Assembly (NCBI GenBank): GCA_905221605.1
Contig: CAJNDS010000035.1
Location: 124,001 to 188,000, forward strand
Direction of reading: 5' to 3'
Length of the DNA: 64,000 bases
Source: Symbiodinium natans
Taxonomy: Eukaryota; Sar; Dinophyceae; Suessiales; Symbiodiniaceae
Below the pieces are notes generated by a model that searched no databases, was not told where the DNA came from, and was given only the letters and a program-made list of their open reading frames with translations. Position 1 is the first letter of the stretch. The number at the start of each line of letters is the position of its first letter. A program made the translations under genes and the position numbers. Positions 34,363 through 43,756 of this stretch are shown here, piece after piece.

Positions 34363-37300
34363 AGCCGTCGTCGCTGAACCGTCCTTTGCTTTTCTTCGCC
34401 AGAAAACTCACGAAAGTTGTTTGATCCACTGCATCAGCACAAGCTTCTTTGAAATCTTGTGAAGAAAGTGTCATCTTATTGCTGCCGTTGAGCACGGTGA
34501 CGCTGGTTCCAGTCTGTGCAATCTGAACGTTCACGCAATGAGGAGATCCAGAGCCTTCATAGTGTAAAAGAAACGACTTCACCGAGTCGTCTGGCAAACC
34601 CACGCAGCACATGAGATCTGCTTTGTATAGCTGATGCGCAGAGCGATATGATCTGCGCTTGGCTTTCATCGCAGCAATATTTTCCGCAAGCTGTGAATTC
34701 TTCAGGGACGCTGTAATACAATTTCGTGAAATAGGCGCCATGTGCCATAGAGCGCATGGAATGCAGTTGCCAGGCACAGTGAGTATTTCTGGCACTTCCA
34801 CCTGCACAGTTTGCGAGGCTTTCTGAGATGCTAGCGTGATGAAGTGATGCAGCTTCTTCTCGAGGATTTTGACTTGAAAACAAGTTTTCTCTTTGATGGC
34901 CTCCTCACACAATTTAATGTACTTCTCGACGTCCTCGATATGTCTTGTCGAAACTCTGACACCATCAAAATGCAAGGAAAGATGAGCCGGCGGACTCGGA
35001 GCTGCAAGAATGTGTTCCGTCCAGGCATGCAAAATACGATTCTCTACAGTCTGCCACATCAGTGCAAATATAGTTGCTTCAGGAAACAGTTTGGCTTTGT
35101 TGTCCTTTAAGTTCATGTAGTCGTCGTAGAATAGATTACACGCCATCCATCTCAGGTAGATAGACAACTTCCGCAAGCTGAGTATGTTGGCGTTCTGTTG
35201 CAAGGCTTCTGGCACGCTTCCACCATGAAGAACTTCATTGATGATTTTCTTCCCCTGAACAATAGATGTTCCCAGGCTAGCAATGAAATCTGATCGATTC
35301 TGGGCGAGCTGTTCTAAGAGCGTTGCCAGCTCCGCGGGCATGCTTGGCTGTGGCTGGATCTTGGCTACTATTTGCTGTAACAAAGTCAGACTGCAATTCT
35401 GAATGTCGAGGTCAGTCGTGTGTCCACTCAAAACATGTAGCTGCAGTCTCCGAGACATAGACTGCGCGCTGCCGCTTGCAGCATATCGACGACTCTTGAC
35501 ACTGTAGTCTGCCTCCTTGCTGTAAAAATATTTGACCTGTCTGGCAACTGTAGCGGTCTCGCTACTGTCAATTGCCTCGGCTTGAATGCTGTTTTTGCCT
35601 TTTATTCTTTTTCCTGCGAGCGCGATGTCAATAGCTCTTTCGTGTGCCTCCAATTTTTTCTGCGCGTCTTCACAGCTCTTGGTAATGGCAACTGTTTTGT
35701 GTGGCTGTCTGCCTCTTTTGCGCGTGTCGCCCTTCACAGCTTTGACGGNNNNNNNNNNNNNNNNNNNNNNNNNNNNNNNNNNNNNNNNNNNNNNNNNNNN
35801 NNNNNNNNNNNNNNNNNNNNNNNNNNNNNNNNNNNNNNNNNNNNNNNNGGTTCCAGTCTGTGCAATCTGAACGTTCACGCAATGAGGAGATCCAGAGCCT
35901 TCATAGTGTAAAAGAAACGACTTCACCGAGTCGTCTGGCAAACCCACGCAGCACATGAGATCTGCTTTGTATAGCTGATGCGCAGAACGATATGATCTGC
36001 ACTTGGCTTTCATCGCAGCAATATTTTCCGCAAGCTGTGAATTCTTCAGGGACGCTGTAATACAATTTCGTGAAATAGGCGCCATGTGCCATAGAGCGCA
36101 TGGAATGCAGTTGCCAGGCACAGTGAGTATTTCTGGCACTTCCACCTGCACAGTTTGCGAGGCTTTCTGAGATGCTAGCGTGATGAAGTGATGCAGCTTC
36201 TTCTCGAGGATTTTGACTTGAAAACAAGTTTTCTCTTTGATGGCCTCCTCACACAATTTAATGTACTTCTCAACGTCCTCGATATGTCTTGTCGAAACTC
36301 TGACACCATCAAAATGCAAGGAAAGATGAGCCGGCGGACTCGGAGCTGCAAGAATGTGTTCCGTCCAGGCATGCAAAATACGATTCTCTACAGTCTGCCA
36401 CATCAGTGCAAATATAGTTGCTTCAGGAAACAGTTTGGCTTTGTTGTCCTTTAAGTTCATGTAGTCGTCGTAGAATAGATTACACGCCATCCATCTCAGG
36501 TAGATAGACAACTTCCGCAAGCTGAGTATGTTGGCGTTCTGTTGCAAGGCTTCTGGCACGCTTCCACCATGAAGAACTTCATTGATGATTTTCTTCCCCT
36601 GAACAATAGATGTTCCCAGGCTAGCAATGAAATCTGATCGATTCTGGGCGAGCTGTTCTAAGAGCGTTGCCAGCTCCGCGGGCATGCTTGGCTGTGGCTG
36701 GATCTTGGCTACTATTTGCTGTAACAAAGTCAGACTGCAATTCTGAATGTCGAGGTCAGTCGTGTGTCCACTCAAAACATGTAGCTGCAGTCTCCGAGAC
36801 ATAGACTGCGCGCTGCCGCTTGCAGCATATCGACGACTCTTGACACTGTAGTCTGCCTCCTTGCTGTAAAAATATTTGACCTGTCTGGCAACTGTAGCGG
36901 TCTCGCTACTGTCAATTGCCTCGGCTTGAATGCTGTTTTTGCCTGTTATTCTTTTTCCTGCGAGCGCGATGTCAATAGCTCTTTCGTGTGCCTCCAATTT
37001 TTTCTGCGCGTCTTCACAGCTCTTGGTAATGGCAACTGTTTTGTGTGGCTGTCTGCCTCTTTTGCGAGTGTCGCCCTTCACAGCTTTGACGGACTCTTTG
37101 TAGTGCTCCAGGAGAACATTAACATTAGCCTTTCGTTCTGGATGCGAGAATGCATACTGTCGGAGTCGCTGAAGATCATGCATCTCATCGAATATGAGAC
37201 GCGGATCTACTATGTCTTGCGAACCACAGATCTCCTCCATTCTTCTCGCAAAAGATAGTCTCGGAATGAAAGTACCAGGCTTCGTTTTACCTGTTTTGCC

Positions 37301-39400
37301 TTTGTGTAAGGCTGGCCTCACAAGGTCATGCTTCTCCATCTCGTCCCACGCTTTGTCTCTCGACATGTTAGGAATGTTTCCAGAGAGTGTCATTCTGGAG
37401 AAAGTAAAGAAGCTCATGCAGTCCGAACCTGACTCCAACAACCTGACCATGAACAGCTCGCGAAGTTTGTGCCATTCATTTGCTTGATCTTGCAGATCTT
37501 GTTGACTCTGTTCCTCTGCAGCTAGCACCGCCTGGAGTCCGTCGTCTGGCTCATTCTGGCGATTTCGGATTGGAATGTTGCAAGCTTGCCTGATATGGTC
37601 CTCTGTCAAATACGAATCGCCACCATTGCAATATGCTTCTATTTCCTCGTAACACATCTCCTTTGTATATAACTCTTCGAAAGCCCACTGTAGTCTCAGA
37701 CCGGCAACAGAAGCCTGCGACTGTGCTAGAAAATGCGCCAAGCTTGGATCCGCTGCGAAGATTCCATCCTTTTCATGGTCTGGATATTTCACCAAGAACT
37801 TTGGATGCACGAATCGTGCCTTTCCTTTCCAAACAAAGGCCCGCCTGAAAATGGAATGTAAGTTCTTCAGCGTGACACCTTGGAATGCAATCATTCGGTT
37901 CACTTCAAGTCGAGTCCAGCCGATCACTCTAAACATGCGCGTTGAATAGCCATACGGCTTACGGCCCATAATGCCGTCACCGGAAATAAACTTCTTATAG
38001 AGATCAGTCTGTATCTTCTTGTTGCCTTCGGGTGCTTCTTGACCGGTCAAGATGAAGCAATTCGCGAAGCTCTCGACTTGTTTGCGCAATTCTTCATCCA
38101 AAACCCAGATTCGAGGATCGAAGAATGCATGATTGTGCTTGTACATCTCTGACAGGTGCAAAGAATATAAGCTTTGGCCAACACCGCCTGGCGAGATTCC
38201 AATAAAGCATCGATCCACGTTGAGACCTCGCTTTGCTAGAGCTATGGCACACTGGAAGCACCTGAAGACATTGAGGTTGCACCAAAAGGTTTGCTCATAG
38301 AACTTTTTCAGTCTAGCTTCATTCGCAGCGCACACTGGATCTAAGAGAGAATGAGGTATGCGAACATAGCAATTGTTGGAAATGCCTTTGCGTACGGCTG
38401 TGATGGAACTCCTTGCGTCGGGAACATCGTACTGAAAGCATATATCATTGTAACACACCGCTGCTTGTCGCATGTCATCAGTCTCGCACCACTCCACAAG
38501 AAGAGCTATCATTCGAGTCGTCATCAACTCGCGTCGTAGAATGTTTGACAACTTCCAGCACTGATCGGCGAGTGTGATGTGCCACGCCTGATGTTTTTTT
38601 CTGTCGTCCGCCAGGTTGTACTCAGAACCTTCTGCATCGAGACGTACCTCGTCTGGCTGTGCTGCTGGCATTTCTCTCGCTGCTTTCTGACAGGCGTGAA
38701 AAAAACAGTCCTCATCTGGAAAATTTTGAGAATCAGCCATGATAGCCTTGGCGACAGACATAGCGTCTCGAGATACGTTTGTTTTCATCCTCTTGAAGAT
38801 ACCTTGTAGGATAATGAAGAATTTCCTGACTCTATTTAAGACAGCTTCGGGAGGAATGCCTTTGAATGCCAGGAATGATCCGTCGTCGTCATAGATGTAA
38901 AGAAATCCGTGTTCCACACGTACATGGCGCTCGCCTTCCACCATCCAAAAAATAGTTGCTGCGTCTGCAACCATGACGGTGCTGCCAACATTCCCCTCGG
39001 ATATGTACGCAGCCACAATAAGAAGGCGCTGCAAGTCGGAGCTGGCAGTTGGAAATGCATTTGACATTTGAAGCAAAGCTTTTCTGGTTCTGAGAAGAAT
39101 GACATCTGGTTTTCCTGCGAAATCTGGACGATATGTACTCAGTACATTCACAATTTCAATCTCAGACTTCATAAAGAAGTCCTTGAAATCTTGAGCATGA
39201 CTCGCAGCACCCGCCATAAGTCTTCGCTTTTTCGCTGCAGCTGGAACTTCATTGTCCATGTCATCGAGAATGCACTCCAGATCACCTTCAAAATCACGTT
39301 CATCATTGCCTTGATCGCTACATCGTTCTTCTTGCACATGGAAGGATGCAGTCGCCGCTAATTCTGCATTCTGCAGCTCACAGTCGCCAGGCGAAGACAT
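34331..39400 (-). CDS. D5-like SF3 helicase with candidate C-terminal cysteine peptidase (ORF inflated by an assembly duplication)
   Basis: Residues about 375-535 match D5-type superfamily 3 helicases of DNA viruses and plasmids. They hold a P-loop-like segment FIGISPGGVGQSLYS (residues 399-413), a Walker B IWVLDEE (431-437) and the typical KKFISGDGIMGRKPYG segment (469-484). The Walker A lysine is replaced by Gln (GGVGQS). After a basic linker (TRKRGRQPHK), a long domain contains LSLHFDGVRVS. It ends with PGNCIPCALWHM and SPHCVNVQI...TVLNGSN, which resembles a papain-order Cys-His-Asn triad. The displayed 1689 codons include 34 from the N gap and a 1244-bp repeated contig overlap. Removing 1344 bases (448 codons exactly) leaves about 1241 residues. 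The N-terminal primase region typical of D5 proteins is not recognisable. The ATG lies 13 bases after the nuclease stop. Confidence 0.62.
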   Translation of the reverse strand: MSSPGDCELQNAELAATASFHVQEERCSDQGNDERDFEGDLECILDDMDNEVPAAAKKRRLMAGAASHAQDFKDFFMKSEIEIVNVLSTYRPDFAGKPDVILLRTRKALLQMSNAFPTASSDLQRLLIVAAYISEGNVGSTVMVADAATIFWMVEGERHVRVEHGFLYIYDDDGSFLAFKGIPPEAVLNRVRKFFIILQGIFKRMKTNVSRDAMSVAKAIMADSQNFPDEDCFFHACQKAAREMPAAQPDEVRLDAEGSEYNLADDRKKHQAWHITLADQCWKLSNILRRELMTTRMIALLVEWCETDDMRQAAVCYNDICFQYDVPDARSSITAVRKGISNNCYVRIPHSLLDPVCAANEARLKKFYEQTFWCNLNVFRCFQCAIALAKRGLNVDRCFIGISPGGVGQSLYSLHLSEMYKHNHAFFDPRIWVLDEELRKQVESFANCFILTGQEAPEGNKKIQTDLYKKFISGDGIMGRKPYGYSTRMFRVIGWTRLEVNRMIAFQGVTLKNLHSIFRRAFVWKGKARFVHPKFLVKYPDHEKDGIFAADPSLAHFLAQSQASVAGLRLQWAFEELYTKEMCYEEIEAYCNGGDSYLTEDHIRQACNIPIRNRQNEPDDGLQAVLAAEEQSQQDLQDQANEWHKLRELFMVRLLESGSDCMSFFTFSRMTLSGNIPNMSRDKAWDEMEKHDLVRPALHKGKTGKTKPGTFIPRLSFARRMEEICGSQDIVDPRLIFDEMHDLQRLRQYAFSHPERKANVNVLLEHYKESVKAVKGDTRKRGRQPHKTVAITKSCEDAQKKLEAHERAIDIALAGKRITGKNSIQAEAIDSSETATVARQVKYFYSKEADYSVKSRRYAASGSAQSMSRRLQLHVLSGHTTDLDIQNCSLTLLQQIVAKIQPQPSMPAELATLLEQLAQNRSDFIASLGTSIVQGKKIINEVLHGGSVPEALQQNANILSLRKLSIYLRWMACNLFYDDYMNLKDNKAKLFPEATIFALMWQTVENRILHAWTEHILAAPSPPAHLSLHFDGVRVSTRHIEDVEKYIKLCEEAIKEKTCFQVKILEKKLHHFITLASQKASQTVQVEVPEILTVPGNCIPCALWHMAPISRNCITASLKNSQLAENIAAMKAKCRSYRSAHQLYKADLMCCVGLPDDSVKSFLLHYEGSGSPHCVNVQIAQTGTXXXXXXXXXXXXXXXXXXXXXXXXXXXXXXXXXXVKAVKGDTRKRGRQPHKTVAITKSCEDAQKKLEAHERAIDIALAGKRIKGKNSIQAEAIDSSETATVARQVKYFYSKEADYSVKSRRYAASGSAQSMSRRLQLHVLSGHTTDLDIQNCSLTLLQQIVAKIQPQPSMPAELATLLEQLAQNRSDFIASLGTSIVQGKKIINEVLHGGSVPEALQQNANILSLRKLSIYLRWMACNLFYDDYMNLKDNKAKLFPEATIFALMWQTVENRILHAWTEHILAAPSPPAHLSLHFDGVRVSTRHIEDVEKYIKLCEEAIKEKTCFQVKILEKKLHHFITLASQKASQTVQVEVPEILTVPGNCIPCALWHMAPISRNCITASLKNSQLAENIAAMKAKRRSYRSAHQLYKADLMCCVGLPDDSVKSFLLHYEGSGSPHCVNVQIAQTGTSVTVLNGSNKMTLSSQDFKEACADAVDQTTFVSFLAKKSKGRFSDDGCGTTRHTWRS
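34505..35748. repeat. Copy A of a 1244-bp duplicate flanking the gap (likely unmerged contig overlap)
   Basis: This stretch matches 35849-37092 base for base without indels; I see at least five substitutions (for example near 34647 and 34656, and one by 35710). It ends exactly at the first N. The arrangement is what results when two contig ends that overlap are scaffolded instead of merged. The substitutions suggest two alleles or two element copies. Confidence 0.9.
35749..35848. other. Scaffold gap of exactly 100 N
   Basis: A 100-N spacer is the conventional placeholder for a gap of unknown size. It lies inside the helicase frame. Because 100 + 1244 is divisible by three, the frame stays open across it by accident. 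Confidence 0.99.
35849..37092. repeat. Copy B of the 1244-bp duplicate flanking the gap
   Basis: It starts immediately after the last N with the same base that starts copy A (offset 1344). It continues in the same order to the point where copy A is cut by the gap, then runs on into the upstream helicase coding sequence. Confidence 0.9.
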
Positions 39401-39413
39401 TGGTGCTATGGAT

Positions 39414-40635
39414 TCATCGATAGTGGTTTTTTTTTCTATTTTTTTCCATCTCGATTTGTTTCTGTCGCGAAACGTCTGCGCGTCGGTGTTTCATGAACTC
39501 TTCAACTAGCTCGGTCATGTCGGGGACCACATCTACGTAGCCGTCGGGATCGTATACGGGATGCACACACACGACATACATTTCAGACACTGTGAGTCCG
39601 TAGTAAGTCTGGAGAATCCATTTATAGATATTAAGCTGCAGTCTGTAATGCTGGCCCTGGCAATCCTCAACGTTCTCCAGCGGTGCCCTCATCAGTTTCC
39701 CATAACCAGTATACTTCTTGGACAGCTTCTCGCTGCGTTTCCAGTCCACAAGCACAAACTCGGATCCATTGTTTTTTTTCAGCACTAGGTCGATAGATCC
39801 AGCCAAATCCTCCTCTGTGGCGTAAATACACCATTCAGTTCTATATGCCACCACATCCGCGATTTCGCCCACAAGATTAATAGCCATACTAAGCTCAGTA
39901 GCCATGCTGCCAGGCTGCACCTGAAAGCCATTGAATAAATGCTCCAGCATGGCATGCATCCAGGTTCCAGAATTGGCGGCCTCCTCTCCTTTCTGTTTCC
40001 AAAGATGAAGTATTTCATTGTCGTAGAGGACCAAGTGCTGCATGATATCTTCGAAGCCTTCGATACTGTCTCGGCTCTTGGCAAACAGAGTGCAAATCTC
40101 GATCACACTTGGATCCTCGCATTGTAGCGCACTCACTAGGTCTGCCTGATAAAAGAAATCCATACCCATCAGCATTTTTGCAATGCTTGAGAAATTGCAA
40201 TCAGATGACACATATTCTGGTCTCGGCCAATTTGAGCCATTCTTCATAGCTCGCAGAGCAGAATCAGCGTCGAAGGGCGTAGAAAACTCATTGATGAGCG
40301 TCGTTACCTTTTTCGAACGAGTAAAGCCATAAACAAGTATCTTTATTAGACAAAGAGAACCACAATTCGGATGAAGTTACACTGCAGCTGACCAGATTGT
40401 CAGAGTAGAAGTACTTGTGCTCTGCAGCTTCAAATCGCAAAGCGCGATCTCTCTCGTGCGGGTTCTTGGCTGAAAGCTCAGTGCATGCTTCCAGGAAGAA
40501 GGTAGTCGCTGTGGCGTGATCTGCTGGAATCTGGAACGCTGGCTCTTGCGGCTGGATGCCCAGCGCCTGACCCACAATGACATCCAGCGGTGAGGTCCAT
40601 ACGCCTGCCAAAGCACCGCCGTCTGTTCTTTTTTC
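39414..40635 (-). CDS. PD-(D/E)XK nuclease (RecB/Cas4/phage-exonuclease type) with a 73-nt intron
   Basis: Exon 1 (open from 40635, last base 40381) ends with LRFEAAEHKYFYSDNLVSCS. A GT-AG intron at 40380-40308 (phase 0) leads to exon 2 (40307-39414), which starts VTTLINEFSTPFDADSALRA. Spliced, this recreates the F...H-x-Y...SVTTLI...PFD block typical of viral and phage exonucleases. The catalytic set follows: GTWMHAMLEHLF (H and E), SIDLVL (Asp) and FVLVDWKRSEKL (D-x-K), then QHYRLQLNIYKWIL (QxxxY-like motif IV). These enzymes cut or resect DNA ends in a metal-dependent reaction, often in recombination. Exon 1 has no in-frame ATG after the upstream stop at about 40636-40638, so the protein must be spliced from something further upstream. 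Only 13 bases separate its stop from the helicase ATG. Confidence 0.72.
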
Positions 40636-40639
40636 CTAT

Positions 40640-40882
40640 TTAAACTATTGTTAGACGAAATTGTGATCTAGCCTTCTCCGAGAACTGTTCCAGCGTCCAT
40701 ATCTTGTGAAGAAGCCTGCGCATCGACGTGAGCAAACACGACGGACCGATAAGTTTTGGATTTGGGTTCTGAGTGAATTTATGATTCAATGCGAGGGGAG
40801 TAGCTCCGCCATAATAATCTCCAGGAAGTGATGATGATGTCGAGAATGTAATAGCCATTTCGTCTTGCAGACTTCCGTGCAT
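40640..40882 (-). CDS. Small ORF or exon with a DYYGGA motif
   Basis: The 80-codon frame lies between the 922-codon ORF and the nuclease. It contains SLPGDYYGGATPLALNHKF, the same D-Y-x-G-G-[SA] signature that occurs three times in the upstream ORF, followed by a basic helical segment (MRRLLHKIWTLEQFSEKA). It is probably an exon linking the two neighbours and not a free-standing gene. Candidate splice ends exist on both sides (for example GAGAAG before a GC donor at its 3' end), but I could not settle them. Confidence 0.45.
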   Translation of the reverse strand: MHGSLQDEMAITFSTSSSLPGDYYGGATPLALNHKFTQNPNPKLIGPSCLLTSMRRLLHKIWTLEQFSEKARSQFRLTIV

Positions 40883-40952
40883 GGATGCCTCATTGGCCTT
40901 GGTTTATGGGTGCGTTACAACTTAACCATTAGTACAAAGCATAAAGATATAT

Positions 40953-43721
40953 TTAATTCCTGCAAGGCGCAAGTTCGAAGCTGTCCTCCGGAGCAGTCCA
41001 GTCTGACCGCACAGAGCGTATGTCAAATAAAGAATGCAGTCGGACAGGCTGAGGATGAAGCAACGTGGGCGTGCTCATGTGTCTGGAGCAGTTCTGTAAA
41101 GGATGACTCGGCAACAAAAACATCTGCGTATCTCCTTGAGTAGATTGCTGCAGAAAATTTAAAATCAGTGTTCTGACTTTGTCGACATAAAAGCATCCTC
41201 GCAGCGCAATCATCGGTCCACCTTCAAGAAGACATAGATATGCGTCATTTACTTTGCTGGATCCACCAGAATAATCGCCAATGCCTCGGAGATAGGAGTT
41301 GCAAGGCAATCCTTGCAGAGAAGTGCAGCCGATGCTTAGACCATCTGATTCTACCCAGATGGGGTCCCCCGTTAAAGGGCCAGGAAGAAGCTCGAATCTG
41401 CGGGCTTCGTGACCATACGCATACAAACAGCCGGCGTGCAGCTCCAACACCGATGGAAGGACGCACGCAGGCACATCCAGCATGGCTTCAAATGGTTCAT
41501 GCGCGCCACGACGGTTGATGCGAAACGTGTGCTTGACGCTGGCACATGCATTTGTACAAAAAATTCCGAGATGCCCACTTTGTACGAGTTCGCGCCAGCG
41601 ACAAACGTCTGTCAGTGGCTTTCTGCACATGCTGCATAGGCCACGCGACCTGCTCGAATGAATCTTCTCGATTGTCCATTGGCTGCGAAACCAGCGAACA
41701 AAAGCCTCCTCAGTTTGCGGCCATCCCAGATGAACATTATTCCAGGGAGGTAGCACGAGCTGTGTAGTGGTTGGAGACGTAACCGTCAGCCTTGCTAAAC
41801 AATGAGGGGGAAGCCATGCCAGGTCGTCATTTTCACTAAAAATTAGATCATTCACTCGAACTTGGAAAGATGCACCTCGCGGCCTTGAGAATCCAAAGGA
41901 CATCTCCAGGAAGGACCACAGACCATCCCAGCTTGGTCGAGGTACAAACGGAACGACGACAGCATGGTCTAGTCCGTGGTCACCAACCATAAGTAAGCAA
42001 TAACACATTGCAGATGCAGGAACTGAAAAGCGTGGCACTGCCATGAACAGTAATGTTTTGATCTCATCTCCTGTAATAGCCGCTATAATCTCGAATCTTG
42101 TCATTGTATACGCAAACGCGTCTTCTATTACTTGGAAAGGAATCTCATTCGCGTGCAGTCGCATGATCGTGTTTAGACGATCGCACAAGCGATACAGTCT
42201 CATGAGGCGAGAACAAGAACTAGGCACGCAAATTTGAGGTGACTCGTCAAGTAAGGGGAAAAGGTTTGTACTTCCGCCCACATAGTCGCTGAGCTGCATC
42301 ACACAATGCGGACACAGTCTGTCGGGATGAAGTCGCTGGTGATCTTCGCAAATCCACGCATGACAAAGCAGACACACGCGCCATCTCGGAGAAACCAGAC
42401 TGTAGCTGCGCCGACAAATAGCACATCTGATCATTGCACTCCGGTCAATCGGTGACGGCACAGCTCTCACATCGATGGGAGAAGGAATCTGTCTGCAAAA
42501 TATCCACATAAATACATGGGACAGCGGCCCAGCAGCAACAGCTTCAGAGCCTTGCAATGTTGCACTGGAGACACCGGCCTGATTGAGCGCAATAAAGAAA
42601 TGGCGTTGATTCCAGCGAATAAAAAAACTATTTTGTTGGCCAGGATGAGGTTCATGGCGACTTGCAGACGGATGCAACACGGGCGGCGCATCACCCAAGC
42701 CAAAAGACCAAGCAATATTCTGTGAGCCGATATTGTCCACTCGACAATAGGAGCGTTTGCCTGTGTTGCTTTCTTGTACACCAATGTAGAGTCCGCAGGC
42801 TTCATTCGGAATCTGAACGCTAAAGCAAGCGAATCCCATCAATGGAGATTCTGATCGAAATCCCACCATGTAACTGCTTTGCTGTAAGAGAGGCGAACAT
42901 GTTTCCGCCGTCCAGCACAAAACAGCATTGGTCGGAATTCTTTGAAATTGTGTTAGCTGTGCAACACTGATGCAAACATGTCTCGCCGATGTAAGGAGAC
43001 GCGTCATGATGCGAAGAGTTGCTCCATCGCTTGGCTGCAGCCGATCAACATACACCGTGCGATCTGTCCAGTTGCTCTTCGCTCTGACAGCTGCCAGTAA
43101 TGACTTGCAGGTTGCAGCTAGAGCACTTAAAAACTGCACGTCAAACAAAAAGCATGGCAGCTCGTCTAAGATCTCTTTGCAAGGTAATGCGTCGGAGGAG
43201 GACCCGCCAATGTAATCCGGATGAATTTCCGCTTGCAATCCGTCCTGGCCATGAAGTTGCGCATCACGCTCCTCATCTCTCGAATTTCCATTCAAACCTT
43301 CTCGCACATCGGCGACGTCCGATTGTGGACAAGAATTCAACACCAGAAGACTTTGTCTGATTCTGTACATAGTTTGTTCCCATGTCCGCTTGGAAACTCG
43401 AGTGTCAACAGGAGATAGCGTAGAAGTCTTCATGCCAGCTGGCCAATGTTCGCTGATGCTGAAAGCAACGCTTGTCCAGGCTCGCACGCGCTTCGCTGCG
43501 CGAAGGACGTCTGACAGCGAGTTGGCGTGAAGAATTCCGTTTGTGCGTCGTCGTCCCGGCAGCATGCAAGCAACTTGAACAAAAGGCGACACATGATTTG
43601 CTCTGAATATGGCACACTCAATGTAATAGTTCCACGTGCGAGCATCTATGCTGATGTCAAAAGGATCTGGCAAAGCGTCCCATAGCGTGCAGTCGGTAAC
43701 CATCTCCGGCAGATACGTCAT
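40953..43721 (-). CDS. Large modular protein: F-box-like segment, two zinc-binding modules, three DYxGGS motifs
   Basis: The 922-codon frame has recurrent DYIGGS (169-174), DYVGGS (479-484) and DYSGGS (816-821), spaced 310 and 337 residues. They divide it into modules. Module 2 starts with an F-box-like segment (ILDELPCFLFDVQFLSALAA, then TCKSLL; about 184-210). It ends with a treble-clef-like zinc site CAICRRSYSLVSPRWRVCLL followed by CHAWIC...CPHC (433-473), just before the second motif. Module 3 contains CSMCRKPLTDVC and FCTNACASVKH (about 696-731), another probable zinc site. F-box and RING-like parts suggest links to ubiquitin ligases, but similarity is weak. The gene heads the minus-strand cluster. 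Its upstream neighbour (43918-43757) also has a GGS motif, so the ATG at 43721 may be internal to a larger spliced product. Confidence 0.5.
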   Translation of the reverse strand: MTYLPEMVTDCTLWDALPDPFDISIDARTWNYYIECAIFRANHVSPFVQVACMLPGRRRTNGILHANSLSDVLRAAKRVRAWTSVAFSISEHWPAGMKTSTLSPVDTRVSKRTWEQTMYRIRQSLLVLNSCPQSDVADVREGLNGNSRDEERDAQLHGQDGLQAEIHPDYIGGSSSDALPCKEILDELPCFLFDVQFLSALAATCKSLLAAVRAKSNWTDRTVYVDRLQPSDGATLRIMTRLLTSARHVCISVAQLTQFQRIPTNAVLCWTAETCSPLLQQSSYMVGFRSESPLMGFACFSVQIPNEACGLYIGVQESNTGKRSYCRVDNIGSQNIAWSFGLGDAPPVLHPSASRHEPHPGQQNSFFIRWNQRHFFIALNQAGVSSATLQGSEAVAAGPLSHVFMWIFCRQIPSPIDVRAVPSPIDRSAMIRCAICRRSYSLVSPRWRVCLLCHAWICEDHQRLHPDRLCPHCVMQLSDYVGGSTNLFPLLDESPQICVPSSCSRLMRLYRLCDRLNTIMRLHANEIPFQVIEDAFAYTMTRFEIIAAITGDEIKTLLFMAVPRFSVPASAMCYCLLMVGDHGLDHAVVVPFVPRPSWDGLWSFLEMSFGFSRPRGASFQVRVNDLIFSENDDLAWLPPHCLARLTVTSPTTTQLVLPPWNNVHLGWPQTEEAFVRWFRSQWTIEKIHSSRSRGLCSMCRKPLTDVCRWRELVQSGHLGIFCTNACASVKHTFRINRRGAHEPFEAMLDVPACVLPSVLELHAGCLYAYGHEARRFELLPGPLTGDPIWVESDGLSIGCTSLQGLPCNSYLRGIGDYSGGSSKVNDAYLCLLEGGPMIALRGCFYVDKVRTLILNFLQQSTQGDTQMFLLPSHPLQNCSRHMSTPTLLHPQPVRLHSLFDIRSVRSDWTAPEDSFELAPCRN

Positions 43722-43756
43722 TGTGACATTGTGAATCTGATGGATTCTCCAAAAGA

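Noticed and set aside
34331-39400. A genuine 1689-residue protein with a duplicated domain
   Set aside because: The duplicate is collinear with a 100-N gap, has no indels and begins and ends exactly at the gap, which is the mark of an unmerged contig overlap.
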